This document shows, in pieces, positions 45,624 to 52,972 of a stretch of DNA of 64,000 nt. Each line of letters starts with the position of its first letter. Positions within the stretch are counted from its first letter, which is position 1. The translations under genes were made by a program, and so were the position numbers. Source of the DNA: Hyphomicrobiales bacterium (lineage in GTDB: Bacteria > Pseudomonadota > Alphaproteobacteria > Rhizobiales > OSC116); assembly GCA_002401855.1 (NCBI GenBank), contig NVUH01000014.1, positions 1 to 64,000 on the forward strand, read 5' to 3'. Below the pieces are notes generated by a model. The model searched no databases. It was not told the DNA's origin and saw only the letters and a list, made by a program, of their open reading frames with translations.

Positions 45624-46505
45624 CTATGCCGCATCATCCGCTTGCACCGCCTCAAATGCGGTCATCAGTTGCGCAAATCCACTCTTGCAAATCACTTCGT
45701 CAACATCAGCAGGCTGATATCCGTCCGTTGCCCATCGCATATTTTCAATTGCCATCTCTGCCAACGATTCAAACCAATTGATCAATCCTAAATCACCAGC
45801 TCGTTGCCGAATGCTGGAAACAGCAAAGTACTCATCAACCATCTGCCAATGGTCAGGCTGCGGATAATTAATCCGCACTGCCCGTTTTTGTGCAGCCACT
45901 CGGCTGTCAGAATTGAGTTGGATATATTCCTCATCGATCAACACCTGACGAAAAGAAATTTTCCGTCTACCAAAATAAACAGTTCGGTTAACTTCAAAAT
46001 CCAACTCAACGCCTCGCACGCTATTAACTGGATTATTAACTGGATTAATAGACTGAACCTCGTTCAGTGCCTTTATGTCGTTAGGTTCAGTGCCTTTTGG
46101 AAGGAGGTTCAGTGCCTTTGGAAGGAGGTTCAGTGCCTTTTTTGCCGAAGGTACTGAACGAGGTTCAGTGCCTTTTTGCGCCAAATCAACCACTTTGTCG
46201 TTAGGTTCAGTGCCTTGTTTGGGTGGATATGTCGCAAAATATTCATGCCTCGCCCATTTTTGCGCACCAAAACCATGCTTTTTCACCCGAATAAACCCCG
46301 CTTCACGCGCAAGTTGCAGGTGCGTGCATACCGCTCGTTCAGACAAACTCGTGTCTGTAGCAAGCGTTTTTGTACTCGGATAAGCCCCCTCGCCCATGCT
46401 GTTTATGTAGCTATCCAGTGTCAATAAAACATGCTTGGTTGTGGCCTTCAAATCAGATTTGATAACCATCTGTTTCCATGTCCATGTAGAGCCGTCTCTA
46501 GCCAT
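45624..46505 (-). CDS. O-like replication initiator with winged HTH
   Basis: A 293-residue protein. Residues ~10-85 form a winged helix-turn-helix (ATTKHVLLTLDSYINSM, YPSTKTLATDTSLSERAVCTHLQLAREAGFIRVKK). The middle (~105-165) is a repeat-encoded linker with KALNLLPK and KGTEP units, and the C-terminal part is basic then helical. The coding DNA for the linker contains six iterons, the arrangement of lambda gene O and its internal origin. It probably loads host replication proteins. The ATG at 46505 follows GGGTGG and overlaps the preceding gene. Confidence 0.75.
   Translation of the reverse strand: MARDGSTWTWKQMVIKSDLKATTKHVLLTLDSYINSMGEGAYPSTKTLATDTSLSERAVCTHLQLAREAGFIRVKKHGFGAQKWARHEYFATYPPKQGTEPNDKVVDLAQKGTEPRSVPSAKKALNLLPKALNLLPKGTEPNDIKALNEVQSINPVNNPVNSVRGVELDFEVNRTVYFGRRKISFRQVLIDEEYIQLNSDSRVAAQKRAVRINYPQPDHWQMVDEYFAVSSIRQRAGDLGLINWFESLAEMAIENMRWATDGYQPADVDEVICKSGFAQLMTAFEAVQADDAA
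46021..46050. repeat. AT-rich direct repeats beside the iterons
   Basis: TATTAACTGGATTA occurs twice in tandem at 46022-46048, and the block is bounded by CTATTAA and TTAATAG. Twenty to thirty AT-rich bases next to iterons are typical of an unwinding element. Confidence 0.55.
46062..46217 (+). repeat. six iterons, candidate phage replication origin
   Basis: GTTCAGTGCCTT(T) occurs at 46062, 46085, 46107, 46128, 46163 and 46205, all in the same orientation (the last copy ends TTG). The first four are spaced 23, 22 and 21 bases, about two helical turns. Inverted half copies ACTGAAC lie at 46052-46058 and 46153-46159. The array is inside the replication-initiator gene. Confidence 0.75.
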
Positions 46506-46731
46506 TTTTCCACCCTTCAATATACCGCATGACCATCTCAAACTGAACATCTAAAATACGAGAATAATGCTCTACGCCGAAACGCTTCGCTAGCTGGCTT
46601 TGCCAAACCAACGTATCATGTTCAATAAGCCCATCCAGCGCAAAATCCACTAACAAAATATGCTCAATACTTAGGATTGTGTTCGCAGATTTAGTACCGT
46701 AAAGCTCAGTAACAATTTTGTTTTTACTCAT
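46498..46731 (-). CDS. small unknown early protein
   Basis: A 77-residue helical protein (MSKNKIVTELYG ... LAKRFGVEHYSRILDVQF). GGAGGTG lies just before the ATG, which overlaps the previous stop (ATGA). Its own end overlaps the replication gene start. It may be a partner of the initiator by position; no family recognised. Confidence 0.6.
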   Translation of the reverse strand: MSKNKIVTELYGTKSANTILSIEHILLVDFALDGLIEHDTLVWQSQLAKRFGVEHYSRILDVQFEMVMRYIEGWKNG

Positions 46732-46913
46732 AATTTCACCACCTCCGCATAAGTGTTATGTTGCTTAATTTTAAACCAAATAGCGCCCTCAGTTGCCGAC
46801 ACCACCTGAAACCGCTTCCAAGACCCAATAGGCCGATTCCTAGCCAGAAAACCGCCAACATCTTTTCGAATAAGCGGTATATATTTGGCCGAGCAATTCA
46901 AATTAATTTTCAT
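46728..46913 (-). CDS. small unknown early protein
   Basis: A 61-residue basic protein, MKINLNCSAKYIPLIRKDVG..., coupled by four-base overlaps to both neighbours. Trp-containing beta strands (IGSWKRFQVVSATEGAIWFKI) suggest a small barrel. No family recognised. Confidence 0.55.
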   Translation of the reverse strand: MKINLNCSAKYIPLIRKDVGGFLARNRPIGSWKRFQVVSATEGAIWFKIKQHNTYAEVVKL

Positions 46914-47380
46914 TTTGTACGTAACCCCGCTAATAACTTAGTCATTTCTGGCTCAGGTTTACCCATCAATGCCGCCATTTGGGCAGTGGTCATATCACCA
47001 TCATCAACCATCTCAGCCATAGCCCAGCCCAAACCCATTTGGTCAGGCAAAAAGAACCCCAAAGCCCCCTTACAGGGTATCATTGCAGGCAAAGCAATCG
47101 CATTGCGCAACACAAAGCCATGACCACCCATAAACCACGGGCTATCACTCTCAGTCACACAATCAACAAGCTCAGCAAAGCCAACAATTCCGCCGATATC
47201 ATAGCCTTCACTATCAGCCTTAGCCCCATCAAATGTCTTGCCAGCATGTATTAAAAACAACCCACGATACCTAGTCGGCCATGTCCGATTTTCAATGTCT
47301 TTGCCTTCATGAAAAATCCGATGAGGCCAAGGCTGGCGAATGCTCAAAGCCTTCATATTCCTAATGTCAGGTAAAATCAT
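46910..47380 (-). CDS. ASCH-domain protein
   Basis: A 156-residue protein with an ASCH fold: MKALSIRQPWPHRIFHEGKDIENRTW, YRGLFLIHAGKTF, IVGFAELVDCV and FVLRNAIALP. ASCH domains share the PUA-like fold and are thought to bind RNA or modified nucleic acid. An ATG at 47380 with GAGGG seven bases upstream gives the full length; an internal start at 47356 is also possible. It is in the same operon as a DNA methyltransferase. Confidence 0.8.
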   Translation of the reverse strand: MILPDIRNMKALSIRQPWPHRIFHEGKDIENRTWPTRYRGLFLIHAGKTFDGAKADSEGYDIGGIVGFAELVDCVTESDSPWFMGGHGFVLRNAIALPAMIPCKGALGFFLPDQMGLGWAMAEMVDDGDMTTAQMAALMGKPEPEMTKLLAGLRTK

Positions 47381-47463
47381 CGCGTGACCCTCGCTTGCAA
47401 TCCACTCAAAAATCGCTCATTATCATTCGAATACTTGATTTGTTTGATTAGAGTCGATTTTTT

Positions 47464-48516
47464 ATGGAAACAGCTAACCCCAAAAGTACCCAAATCATTG
47501 ATCCCATGTACACCGACTATATTTCTGAAAATACTACAATTCTTATTGCAGCAATAAACAATGCAGTAGAAACCATTCAATCCACCAGTTGCCTTGATTG
47601 GGTTAATTTGGGAGTAGGAATTTTTACACTCCTTGTACTCAGTGTAGCAGCAGGAGCTTATTGGCGGCAGGCAGATGCATTGAAAAATCAGGTAAAAATT
47701 TCTAACGAAGCGCACGTTGAAAATATTATTCGACAGGCTTCGCTTGACATTTATGCAGAAAATGGATTTCGTCATAGTATAAGAATAATAAATACTTTGA
47801 TTGTCGTTGGGCGAAATAACTTGAAAAGCCACCATGTCCAAGCTTTGAATACCCTGACAGTTGTTGGAAATGCTCTTGCTGGTCTCCTTAGAGACTTCGA
47901 ATACAACCATAAGGGGCTTCCGCTTAAAAAACTGAATGAAGATACCGGGCTTAGTGCACCCACTGATTTGCATATTTCTCATAACGAGATAATTAATGCC
48001 CTCCAATTGCTGTTCGATTCTGATGTAGCAATTAACCAAGACCTTGTAAAAGTGGTCAACAGCACAAAGGGAAACTTGTTCACTTACTACAAAATCTTTA
48101 TCCCTGTTGGTTTTGATTTGCACAAACGTGAAGCTCATAGGCAGATGAAAATCAAAAATCAAAATTTTGAAAATAGATTGTTCAACTATTGCGATTTTCC
48201 AGGAGTAGACTTTATAGATTGCTGTTTTTACAATTGCGATTTTACACAAGTAGAAAATATGTTGCTCAAAGGTTGTCTTATTAAGCCAATTGAAGAATTT
48301 AGCCTTCACCTTAATCCAGAAGTAAATAAAATCTCTTATGAAAACTGTTATGTCTGGCAAAAAGATTTTGAAAAAAATAAAAAACTCCCAGAATTCATGG
48401 AACAGAAATTTATTGTACTTGATCAACAACATTTTAAAAGATGGAATAAATCCAAACATACGGAAAAATCTAAAGTCGATTTTTCCGAAATGAAACTTGC
48501 TGAACAACCCTATTGA
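47464..48516 (+). CDS. unknown membrane protein with pentapeptide-like repeats (moron)
   Basis: A 350-residue protein transcribed against the early operon. It has one membrane helix near residues 47-64 (LGVGIFTLLVLSVAAGAYW), a long helical cytoplasmic part, and at about 240-275 a pentapeptide-repeat-like stretch (FNYCDFPGVDFIDCCFYNCDF). No ribosome-binding site is evident. The 11-mer AGTCGATTTTT flanks the gene (47452-47462 and 48474-48484). Strand, insertion in an otherwise overlapping operon and membrane location suggest a recently acquired exclusion or defence gene; this is inference. Confidence 0.7.
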   Translation: METANPKSTQIIDPMYTDYISENTTILIAAINNAVETIQSTSCLDWVNLGVGIFTLLVLSVAAGAYWRQADALKNQVKISNEAHVENIIRQASLDIYAENGFRHSIRIINTLIVVGRNNLKSHHVQALNTLTVVGNALAGLLRDFEYNHKGLPLKKLNEDTGLSAPTDLHISHNEIINALQLLFDSDVAINQDLVKVVNSTKGNLFTYYKIFIPVGFDLHKREAHRQMKIKNQNFENRLFNYCDFPGVDFIDCCFYNCDFTQVENMLLKGCLIKPIEEFSLHLNPEVNKISYENCYVWQKDFEKNKKLPEFMEQKFIVLDQQHFKRWNKSKHTEKSKVDFSEMKLAEQPY

Positions 48517-48518
48517 CA

Positions 48519-48725
48519 TCAAACCACCTCCACCAAATCAAGCTCATAATCATCACGGTTTTTATAATATTTCCCCTCAGCCGTCCAAATCGCCACCAAG
48601 GTTACCCCCCCCTCACGCACAATTTTTCCATGAATCGGATAGTCTTCATATTCCAATATTTTCAACCCAACAACGCGCCCAATAGATTTGTCGCGCAGTT
48701 CATATTTTTTATGAATATCAATCAT
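48519..48725 (-). CDS. small unknown early protein
   Basis: A 68-residue protein, MIDIHKKYELRDKSIGRVVGL..., likely a small beta barrel (TLVAIWTAEGKYYKNRDDYELDLVEV). It overlaps the zinc-finger gene end and follows GGGTG. Proteins of this look are frequent in phage early operons; function unknown. Confidence 0.6.
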   Translation of the reverse strand: MIDIHKKYELRDKSIGRVVGLKILEYEDYPIHGKIVREGGVTLVAIWTAEGKYYKNRDDYELDLVEVV

Positions 48726-48897
48726 CTTTATCACCCGAATTTAACTGGCAATCGCCGCACAATTCGCCCGAATCACGCGGAATTTGATGACCGCAATAAT
48801 CACACTCTTTCATTTCATCTATCCCTTGGTAAATGCAATCACAGCAATAATCACTGCCCTCATCCGCCACATTGCTACATTCAACACACTCAATCAT
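48718..48897 (-). CDS. double zinc-knuckle protein
   Basis: A 59-residue protein with four CxxC pairs (CVEC, CCDC, CDYC, CGDC), predicted to bind two zinc ions. The ATG at 48897 overlaps the methyltransferase stop (ATGA). A nucleic-acid or protein-binding role is likely; no specific family recognised. Confidence 0.65.
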   Translation of the reverse strand: MIECVECSNVADEGSDYCCDCIYQGIDEMKECDYCGHQIPRDSGELCGDCQLNSGDKDD

Positions 48898-49721
48898 AAC
48901 GCCTCCGCACAATTGTCACAGCTATCAGATTGCCCCTCATAACTCTGCGCTAGCAAACCGCAACATTCTGAACATTCGATATATTTATTCAGCCCATTCG
49001 GCCAAACAGCATCAAACTGCTGAGCATCATAAGCCTCAGTCAACCGCCCCACCATAATTTCAAAATATCCCCGATTATGCTCAATCCCAATAAACCGCCG
49101 CCCAAGCTCCACACAAGCAACCCCCGTGCTGCCAGTCCCCGCATAAGGGTCAATCACCAGGTCACCACGGTGGCTAGCATTATTCACAATCTTGCGCATT
49201 AAGCCAATCGGCTTCACTGTCGGGTGGTCAAATTCACTTTTCCCATTGGCCGATCTATAAACCTTTTTCATATCCGCAAGCGCCCGATTTTTCAGCTTAA
49301 ACCCCTCACGCCACCCATGCCGATAATATTCAACATGGCTCTGATATGCCCTATTGCACATCGGCGAGGCATTGCTCTTATCCCAAAAATTTAAACTATT
49401 TCGGTAAAAATACCCATGGTTAAAAAACGCACTTATCGTCGGTTCTTGCTGCCAATTAAAAAAACAAACCAGCGATAAACAACCAAGATTCATAGCGTAA
49501 TGATAAACCTCAATGTCAAAATGCCCATCAAGGCCCGCCGCCGTAATGTCTTCAAGGTTGCTCCGCTCAGCCCGAAACTTTCCCCCGCCCGATGTATCCA
49601 TTAAATAAGGATGGTCGGCAATCAAGCAATCAATCGGCGGCTTTACCGCCCGCATAACCTCCAAATTATCACCAAAATAAAGCTCAATATCGGCGCCAAT
49701 TTTCACAAGTTCAAAAGTCAT
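48894..49721 (-). CDS. DNA methyltransferase (beta class, N6-adenine or N4-cytosine)
   Basis: A 275-residue methyltransferase with the permuted order of beta-class enzymes: motif IV near the N-terminus and the AdoMet-binding motif I near the C-terminus (VIDPYAGTGSTGVACVELGRRFIGIE). The HPTVKP motif is present. Motif IV reads DHPY where DPPY is usual, so activity is uncertain. A CxxC...CxxC zinc ribbon (CSECCGL, CDNC) ends the protein. No cognate endonuclease is adjacent, so it would be an orphan enzyme protecting or regulating phage DNA. The ATG overlaps the preceding stop. Confidence 0.85.
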   Translation of the reverse strand: MTFELVKIGADIELYFGDNLEVMRAVKPPIDCLIADHPYLMDTSGGGKFRAERSNLEDITAAGLDGHFDIEVYHYAMNLGCLSLVCFFNWQQEPTISAFFNHGYFYRNSLNFWDKSNASPMCNRAYQSHVEYYRHGWREGFKLKNRALADMKKVYRSANGKSEFDHPTVKPIGLMRKIVNNASHRGDLVIDPYAGTGSTGVACVELGRRFIGIEHNRGYFEIMVGRLTEAYDAQQFDAVWPNGLNKYIECSECCGLLAQSYEGQSDSCDNCAEAL

Positions 49722-49906
49722 CACAAAGCTCCAAAAATTAGCGGTACAAATAACATCGAACAGCCAATAGCCCGCGGCGAATATTTGTCGCAATCAGCTT
49801 TAGTAATGTTCTTAAAGTCGGCAATATAAGCAACAACAATCACCCAAGATGCCAATCCATAAATAACAACAGGCACAAGCAACATAATGCAGATAATTTG
49901 CAACAT
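49721..49906 (-). CDS. small membrane protein
   Basis: A 61-residue protein with two predicted membrane helices (MLQIICIMLLVPVVIYGLASWVIV... and IGCSMLFVPLIFGAL). It overlaps both neighbours by one to four bases. Function unknown. Confidence 0.55.
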   Translation of the reverse strand: MLQIICIMLLVPVVIYGLASWVIVVAYIADFKNITKADCDKYSPRAIGCSMLFVPLIFGAL

Positions 49907-50607
49907 CACATATCCCCCGATCCATAATTGCTGTCACGCATCACACCAACCGCAGCCAGCGCCTCAGGGCTAGGCTGCGGCCTGTCATACCATTCAACAA
50001 TATATAAAAAATCCGCCCGGCTTTCCGTGCAAATCGTCTCAGCCACAGGCACGCAATAATCACCATCACATTGCCAATAATCATACCATTGAGTACCAAC
50101 AGCCCCGCGCCACATCATCACCTGCGCCCCGTTTGATAACAGAGCAATAAACTTAGTCCCATCATTCGGCGCGTCTTTAACCGCATGAACATAGCCAATT
50201 TTGTGCTCAACAATTTCATGCCGCACAAAAACCTCTGTCCTATCCCCCTCACCCAAATCAACCCCAACCACCACAATCACAGGTGGTTTAACAGACTTAG
50301 CAATACAATCATCAGGTATAGCCAAATGCCGCCCCAACTTAGAAATAAACACAACCCGCCACCCAACAACCTTTAATTTTCGGTTCAAATGGCTGCATAA
50401 ATTCCCAATGTCGCCTTGCGATTTTTTCTCGGCTAACACCTTCCCAAATAGCCTGACCAATAAATCATCAAACCACCAAAAATCACTCAAATCAGTCATA
50501 AATATTTCAAGTAAATCAGCCTGCCTATTAGGCAACTTCACCTCAACATCACCAACCGTAAGCAGGTTGCCCTTCCAGTCCCAAATATATTCGCGCTGGC
50601 TCATGTC
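49906..50607 (-). CDS. OmpR-type winged-helix protein without receiver
   Basis: A 233-residue protein. The N-terminal ~100 residues fit an OmpR/PhoB winged-helix fold (VEVKLPNRQADLLEIFMTD, DLLVRLFGK, LCSHLNRKLKVVGW, ISKLGRHLAIPD), and the C-terminal half (IVVVGVDLGEGDRTEVFVRHEI ...) is unassigned. Lack of a receiver domain means no phosphorelay input. The ATG overlaps the preceding stop (ATGA). Probably an early regulator. Confidence 0.65.
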   Translation of the reverse strand, partial: DMSQREYIWDWKGNLLTVGDVEVKLPNRQADLLEIFMTDLSDFWWFDDLLVRLFGKVLAEKKSQGDIGNLCSHLNRKLKVVGWRVVFISKLGRHLAIPDDCIAKSVKPPVIVVVGVDLGEGDRTEVFVRHEIVEHKIGYVHAVKDAPNDGTKFIALLSNGAQVMMWRGAVGTQWYDYWQCDGDYCVPVAETICTESRADFLYIVEWYDRPQPSPEALAAVGVMRDSNYGSGDM

Positions 50608-50903
50608 ACCACCCCGCAATCAATCCATCTTTGTTGCCCAAGCGCCTTAATTTTCAAACCAACAGCCTCAAAAACCCTATTAATTTTCTTAATGCGGGTA
50701 GCAAGCAACCACCCATAAGTTGGGTTAAATTCAATCTCAGGGTGCAGCATTTCAAACAAGTCACGCACCGTCACCCGCCCCCCAGCAATCAACAACAAGT
50801 TAATAATATCCGCCTGCTGTGGCTTAAACCGATAAGTCTTGCCGTTGCAAATCAACAACCTGTCGCTATATATCCAGTCAAACATAGGATTAACCGCCAT
50901 CAT
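50601..50903 (-). CDS. second OmpR-type winged-helix protein
   Basis: A 100-residue protein consisting of a single winged-helix domain with the same pattern as its neighbour (LICNGKTYRFKPQQADIINLLLIAGGRVTVRDLFEML ... TRIKKINRVFEAVGLKIKALGQQRWI). GGGGGAAT lies before the ATG at 50903. The pair looks like a duplication followed by gain of a C-terminal domain in the downstream copy. Confidence 0.65.
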   Translation of the reverse strand: MMAVNPMFDWIYSDRLLICNGKTYRFKPQQADIINLLLIAGGRVTVRDLFEMLHPEIEFNPTYGWLLATRIKKINRVFEAVGLKIKALGQQRWIDCGVVT

Positions 50904-50904
50904 G

Positions 50905-51156
50905 CTATTCCCCCCATTCCAAACCGTCTTTTTCAACCGATAGAGGATTGCTTACCCCCGCAATAAGCGAATTAAAAACCGCATTCCGTTCAGCCTTCCC
51001 TTCACCAGTATCACCAAATTCCCACCAGATTACCTTGCGCCCCAAAAGCTCAAACATAATCCGATAAGTATTTTGTCGGTTGCTCTTATAAATCGCCGAA
51101 ACATCATCCAGCTTCACCGCCCCTTTTTCGGCGTAATGCACAAATTCACTCATCAT
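50905..51156 (-). CDS. small unknown early protein
   Basis: An 83-residue protein (MMSEFVHYAEKGAVKL ... YRIMFELLGRKVIWWEFGDTGEG), with AAGGTGG before the ATG pair at 51156/51153. It overlaps the end of the upstream regulator gene. No family recognised. Confidence 0.55.
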   Translation of the reverse strand: MMSEFVHYAEKGAVKLDDVSAIYKSNRQNTYRIMFELLGRKVIWWEFGDTGEGKAERNAVFNSLIAGVSNPLSVEKDGLEWGE

Positions 51157-51658
51157 TTTCCACCTTTGCAATATAGTCAGCCTTCATGCTCAGCACGTCA
51201 GTCGCCAACTTGGTTAAAGCCTCAATTAATTTATGTTCAATAATTTCATCAGCACTAATCAGCCCGTCATCCTCATGGCTTTCCACCACCCCATCAAACA
51301 CCACAGAAAACTCATTCATCATTTTGCTAAGCTGCTTTAACCCTCTATGGCCGCACCCAGTTTTTGGGTCGCGGTAAAGGCTATACCCCTGCAAATTCAC
51401 TAAATACTCACCAATAATCGGAAATTCACCCGCCTTTTCTAAATCGGCAATCACATCAAACGGCATATAATGGTCAACATGGTCACCATTGGTGTTGCAA
51501 TAACGCCCAATAGTTTGCTTGTTAACGCGCGTCCAACGGGCGGCTTTGCTCATATCACCCAAACGGGCAACCAAGCCCTGCGTCATAAGCTTCATGTCGG
51601 TGTAATTACCACCGTTTAACAATCTTGCCTTTACAACAACCATTCTCATCCAATCCAC
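51146..51658 (-). CDS. CII-like early regulator
   Basis: A protein of up to 170 residues. A helix-turn-helix is visible in GLVARLGDMSKAARWTRVNKQTIGRYCN (about residues 28-55 of the long frame), similar in size and place to phage CII-type activators. The C-terminal part is helical. It is the first gene after the Cro-like gene and its terminator. The start is unsure: the internal ATG at 51595 (MKLMTQG) fits homologous regulators better. Confidence 0.6.
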   Translation of the reverse strand: MDWMRMVVVKARLLNGGNYTDMKLMTQGLVARLGDMSKAARWTRVNKQTIGRYCNTNGDHVDHYMPFDVIADLEKAGEFPIIGEYLVNLQGYSLYRDPKTGCGHRGLKQLSKMMNEFSVVFDGVVESHEDDGLISADEIIEHKLIEALTKLATDVLSMKADYIAKVENDE

Positions 51659-51814
51659 TAATGCGCCATTTTAAATATTTGACTCATTGAAACCCGCACT
51701 TTTGCGGCGCTATATTGCAACTATATTAAAACTCAAATACTTTTTTCATTTCAAAACTGGCGGATATTTTCAAATGCCAAATCAACAAAAAACCAAAATT
51801 AATAACCCAAAAAT

Positions 51815-51860
51815 CGGCAGGCAGATTATTGCAAAAGGGAGTAACAATAACCGCCTGCCC
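51815..51860 (-). terminator. terminator after the Cro-like gene
   Basis: GGCAGGC (51816-51822) pairs with GCCTGCC (51853-51859), extended inward by TTATTG/CAATAA after a small internal loop. On the minus strand it is followed by GATTTTT. It lies between cro-like and cII-like genes, the place of lambda tR1. Confidence 0.65.
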
Positions 51861-51915
51861 GTTTTCGGTGCAGACAAGAGAAGAGAGGGAGTTAAAACCC
51901 GCATCCGCACCAAAA

Positions 51916-52188
51916 CTATAATTCTGTATTTTCGCCCTCCACTACCAGCAAACGACCAGCGTCAAACAGCCTTTGCCGCTCATCCGCCCGTATTTTCTGT
52001 TCAGCTTCACGCAATACAGGGTGAAGCGAATAAATCGGCAAGCCAGTCACCAGCGCAACCCGTTCGAGCCAAGCAAAGGGTATCAGCCCCTTCCACGCGT
52101 AAACGGCGTTTTTAGTAATATTGATTAGCCTTGCTAATCCAGCACCACTGCCTGAGTATTTTATTGCTTGTTTAAATCCGTTATCCAT
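51916..52188 (-). CDS. Cro-like repressor
   Basis: A 90-residue protein with a compact helix-turn-helix of the YdaS/Cro type (GFKQAIKYSGSGAGLARLINITKNAVYAWKGLIPFAWLERVALVTG). It is divergent from the CI-like gene with 96 bases between the starts, the standard lysis-lysogeny switch layout. It should repress early promoters after induction. Confidence 0.8.
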   Translation of the reverse strand: MDNGFKQAIKYSGSGAGLARLINITKNAVYAWKGLIPFAWLERVALVTGLPIYSLHPVLREAEQKIRADERQRLFDAGRLLVVEGENTEL

Positions 52189-52196
52189 TTTTAATA

Positions 52197-52217
52197 GGTA
52201 ACTTTAATTGTACTTAC
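52197..52217. promoter_or_regulatory. candidate operator next to cro start
   Basis: GGTAACTTTAATT at 52197-52209 and TTAC at 52214-52217 give inverted GTAA/TTAC half sites. The decamer GGTAACTTTA recurs exactly at 54135-54144 in front of the rightward operon, so both are likely read by the same repressor. Confidence 0.6.
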
Positions 52218-52270
52218 TGTCAACTATTTTTAGGGAATTTATTCTGTACAAGCATTTTTTTAAAAATTTT

Positions 52271-52283
52271 GGTAAGCATTACC
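52271..52283. promoter_or_regulatory. palindromic operator at the cI start codon
   Basis: GGTAA-GCA-TTACC is a perfect palindrome that ends one base before the cI ATG at 52285. Binding here would block cI translation initiation region or transcription, consistent with autoregulation. It shares the GGTAA half site with the other candidate operators. Confidence 0.65.
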
Positions 52284-52284
52284 C

Positions 52285-52971
52285 ATGACATTAGGAAAAA
52301 GAATTAAACACCACAGAGCCGCCAAGGGCTTAACTCAAAAGCAAGTTGCCGATTATCTAAACTTGACTAAAAACGCGATTACTGCTTGGGAAAAAGATAG
52401 ATCTGCGCCATCTGTGGGAAACATGCGACTACTTGTGGAAATACTTGACATTACTGTGGCCGACTTAATGGATGCCAGCGATAGTTTTCCTGAAATCATC
52501 AATAACACCACACCAACAAAACCAAAAAACCTTAATCATAAACCCAGCAGATTAAGGATACCAATCCGTGGCTATGCCCAAGGCGATTATATAAGCACAG
52601 GCAATGCCGTAAAAAAGCCCATCGGCTTTATAGACCTAGCACCATCTTTCAGTAATATTGTGGATTTATATGCAGTCTACATAACAGGCAATAGCATGTC
52701 CCCCGCGCATAACCATGGCGACACTCGCCTAGTCTCACCTCATACGCCCTATAAAATCGGCGATACAGTAGTCATCGTAAAAAAGGCCTCCAGCGATGAA
52801 CCAGAGACCAGCTATATAAAAATATTTGATAAGATTGAAACCATGAAAAATGGTCAAATGTCACTTACCTTTTCCGATCATGACGAAAACCAAACAGTTA
52901 TGATTTGCAATCAAAAAAACCTAGAATTCGTCCATAAAGTTCTAACATATAATGAGCTTTTAGGGCTTTAA
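52285..52971 (+). CDS. CI-like repressor with S24 peptidase domain
   Basis: A 228-residue repressor. Residues 1-62 are an XRE helix-turn-helix (LTQKQVADYLNLTKNAITAWEKDRSAPS). The C-terminal S24/LexA-type domain has the catalytic serine S137 (GNSMSP) and lysine K179 (SYIKIF). The usual Ala-Gly or Cys-Gly cleavage bond is not obvious; the linker reads GYAQGD, so induction by RecA-stimulated self-cleavage is not assured. No Shine-Dalgarno sequence is clear; the start overlaps a palindrome. It maintains lysogeny and faces the HsdR-like gene tail to tail. Confidence 0.9.
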   Translation: MTLGKRIKHHRAAKGLTQKQVADYLNLTKNAITAWEKDRSAPSVGNMRLLVEILDITVADLMDASDSFPEIINNTTPTKPKNLNHKPSRLRIPIRGYAQGDYISTGNAVKKPIGFIDLAPSFSNIVDLYAVYITGNSMSPAHNHGDTRLVSPHTPYKIGDTVVIVKKASSDEPETSYIKIFDKIETMKNGQMSLTFSDHDENQTVMICNQKNLEFVHKVLTYNELLGL

Positions 52972-52972
52972 C

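Noticed and set aside
45804-46157. Plus-strand frame over the replication gene
   Set aside because: It is antisense to the winged-helix initiator and lacks a start site; the minus frame is coupled to its operon.
46062-46217. Regular repeats that might be a CRISPR array
   Set aside because: Repeats are only 13 bases, spacers are 8-29 bases and lie inside a coding frame; no cas genes are present. Iterons explain them better.
47377-48522. A 381-residue open frame on the minus strand covering the same stretch as the plus-strand membrane protein gene
   Set aside because: Its translation is rich in Phe, Ile, Cys and Lys without domain features and mirrors the plus frame. The plus frame has a sensible membrane helix, charged helices and a pentapeptide-like stretch, so the antisense frame is taken as chance.
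52285-52971. Classic RecA-cleavable CI with Ala-Gly bond
   Set aside because: The serine-lysine dyad is present but no Ala-Gly or Cys-Gly site was found ahead of it (the linker reads GYAQGD), so self-cleavage was not claimed.
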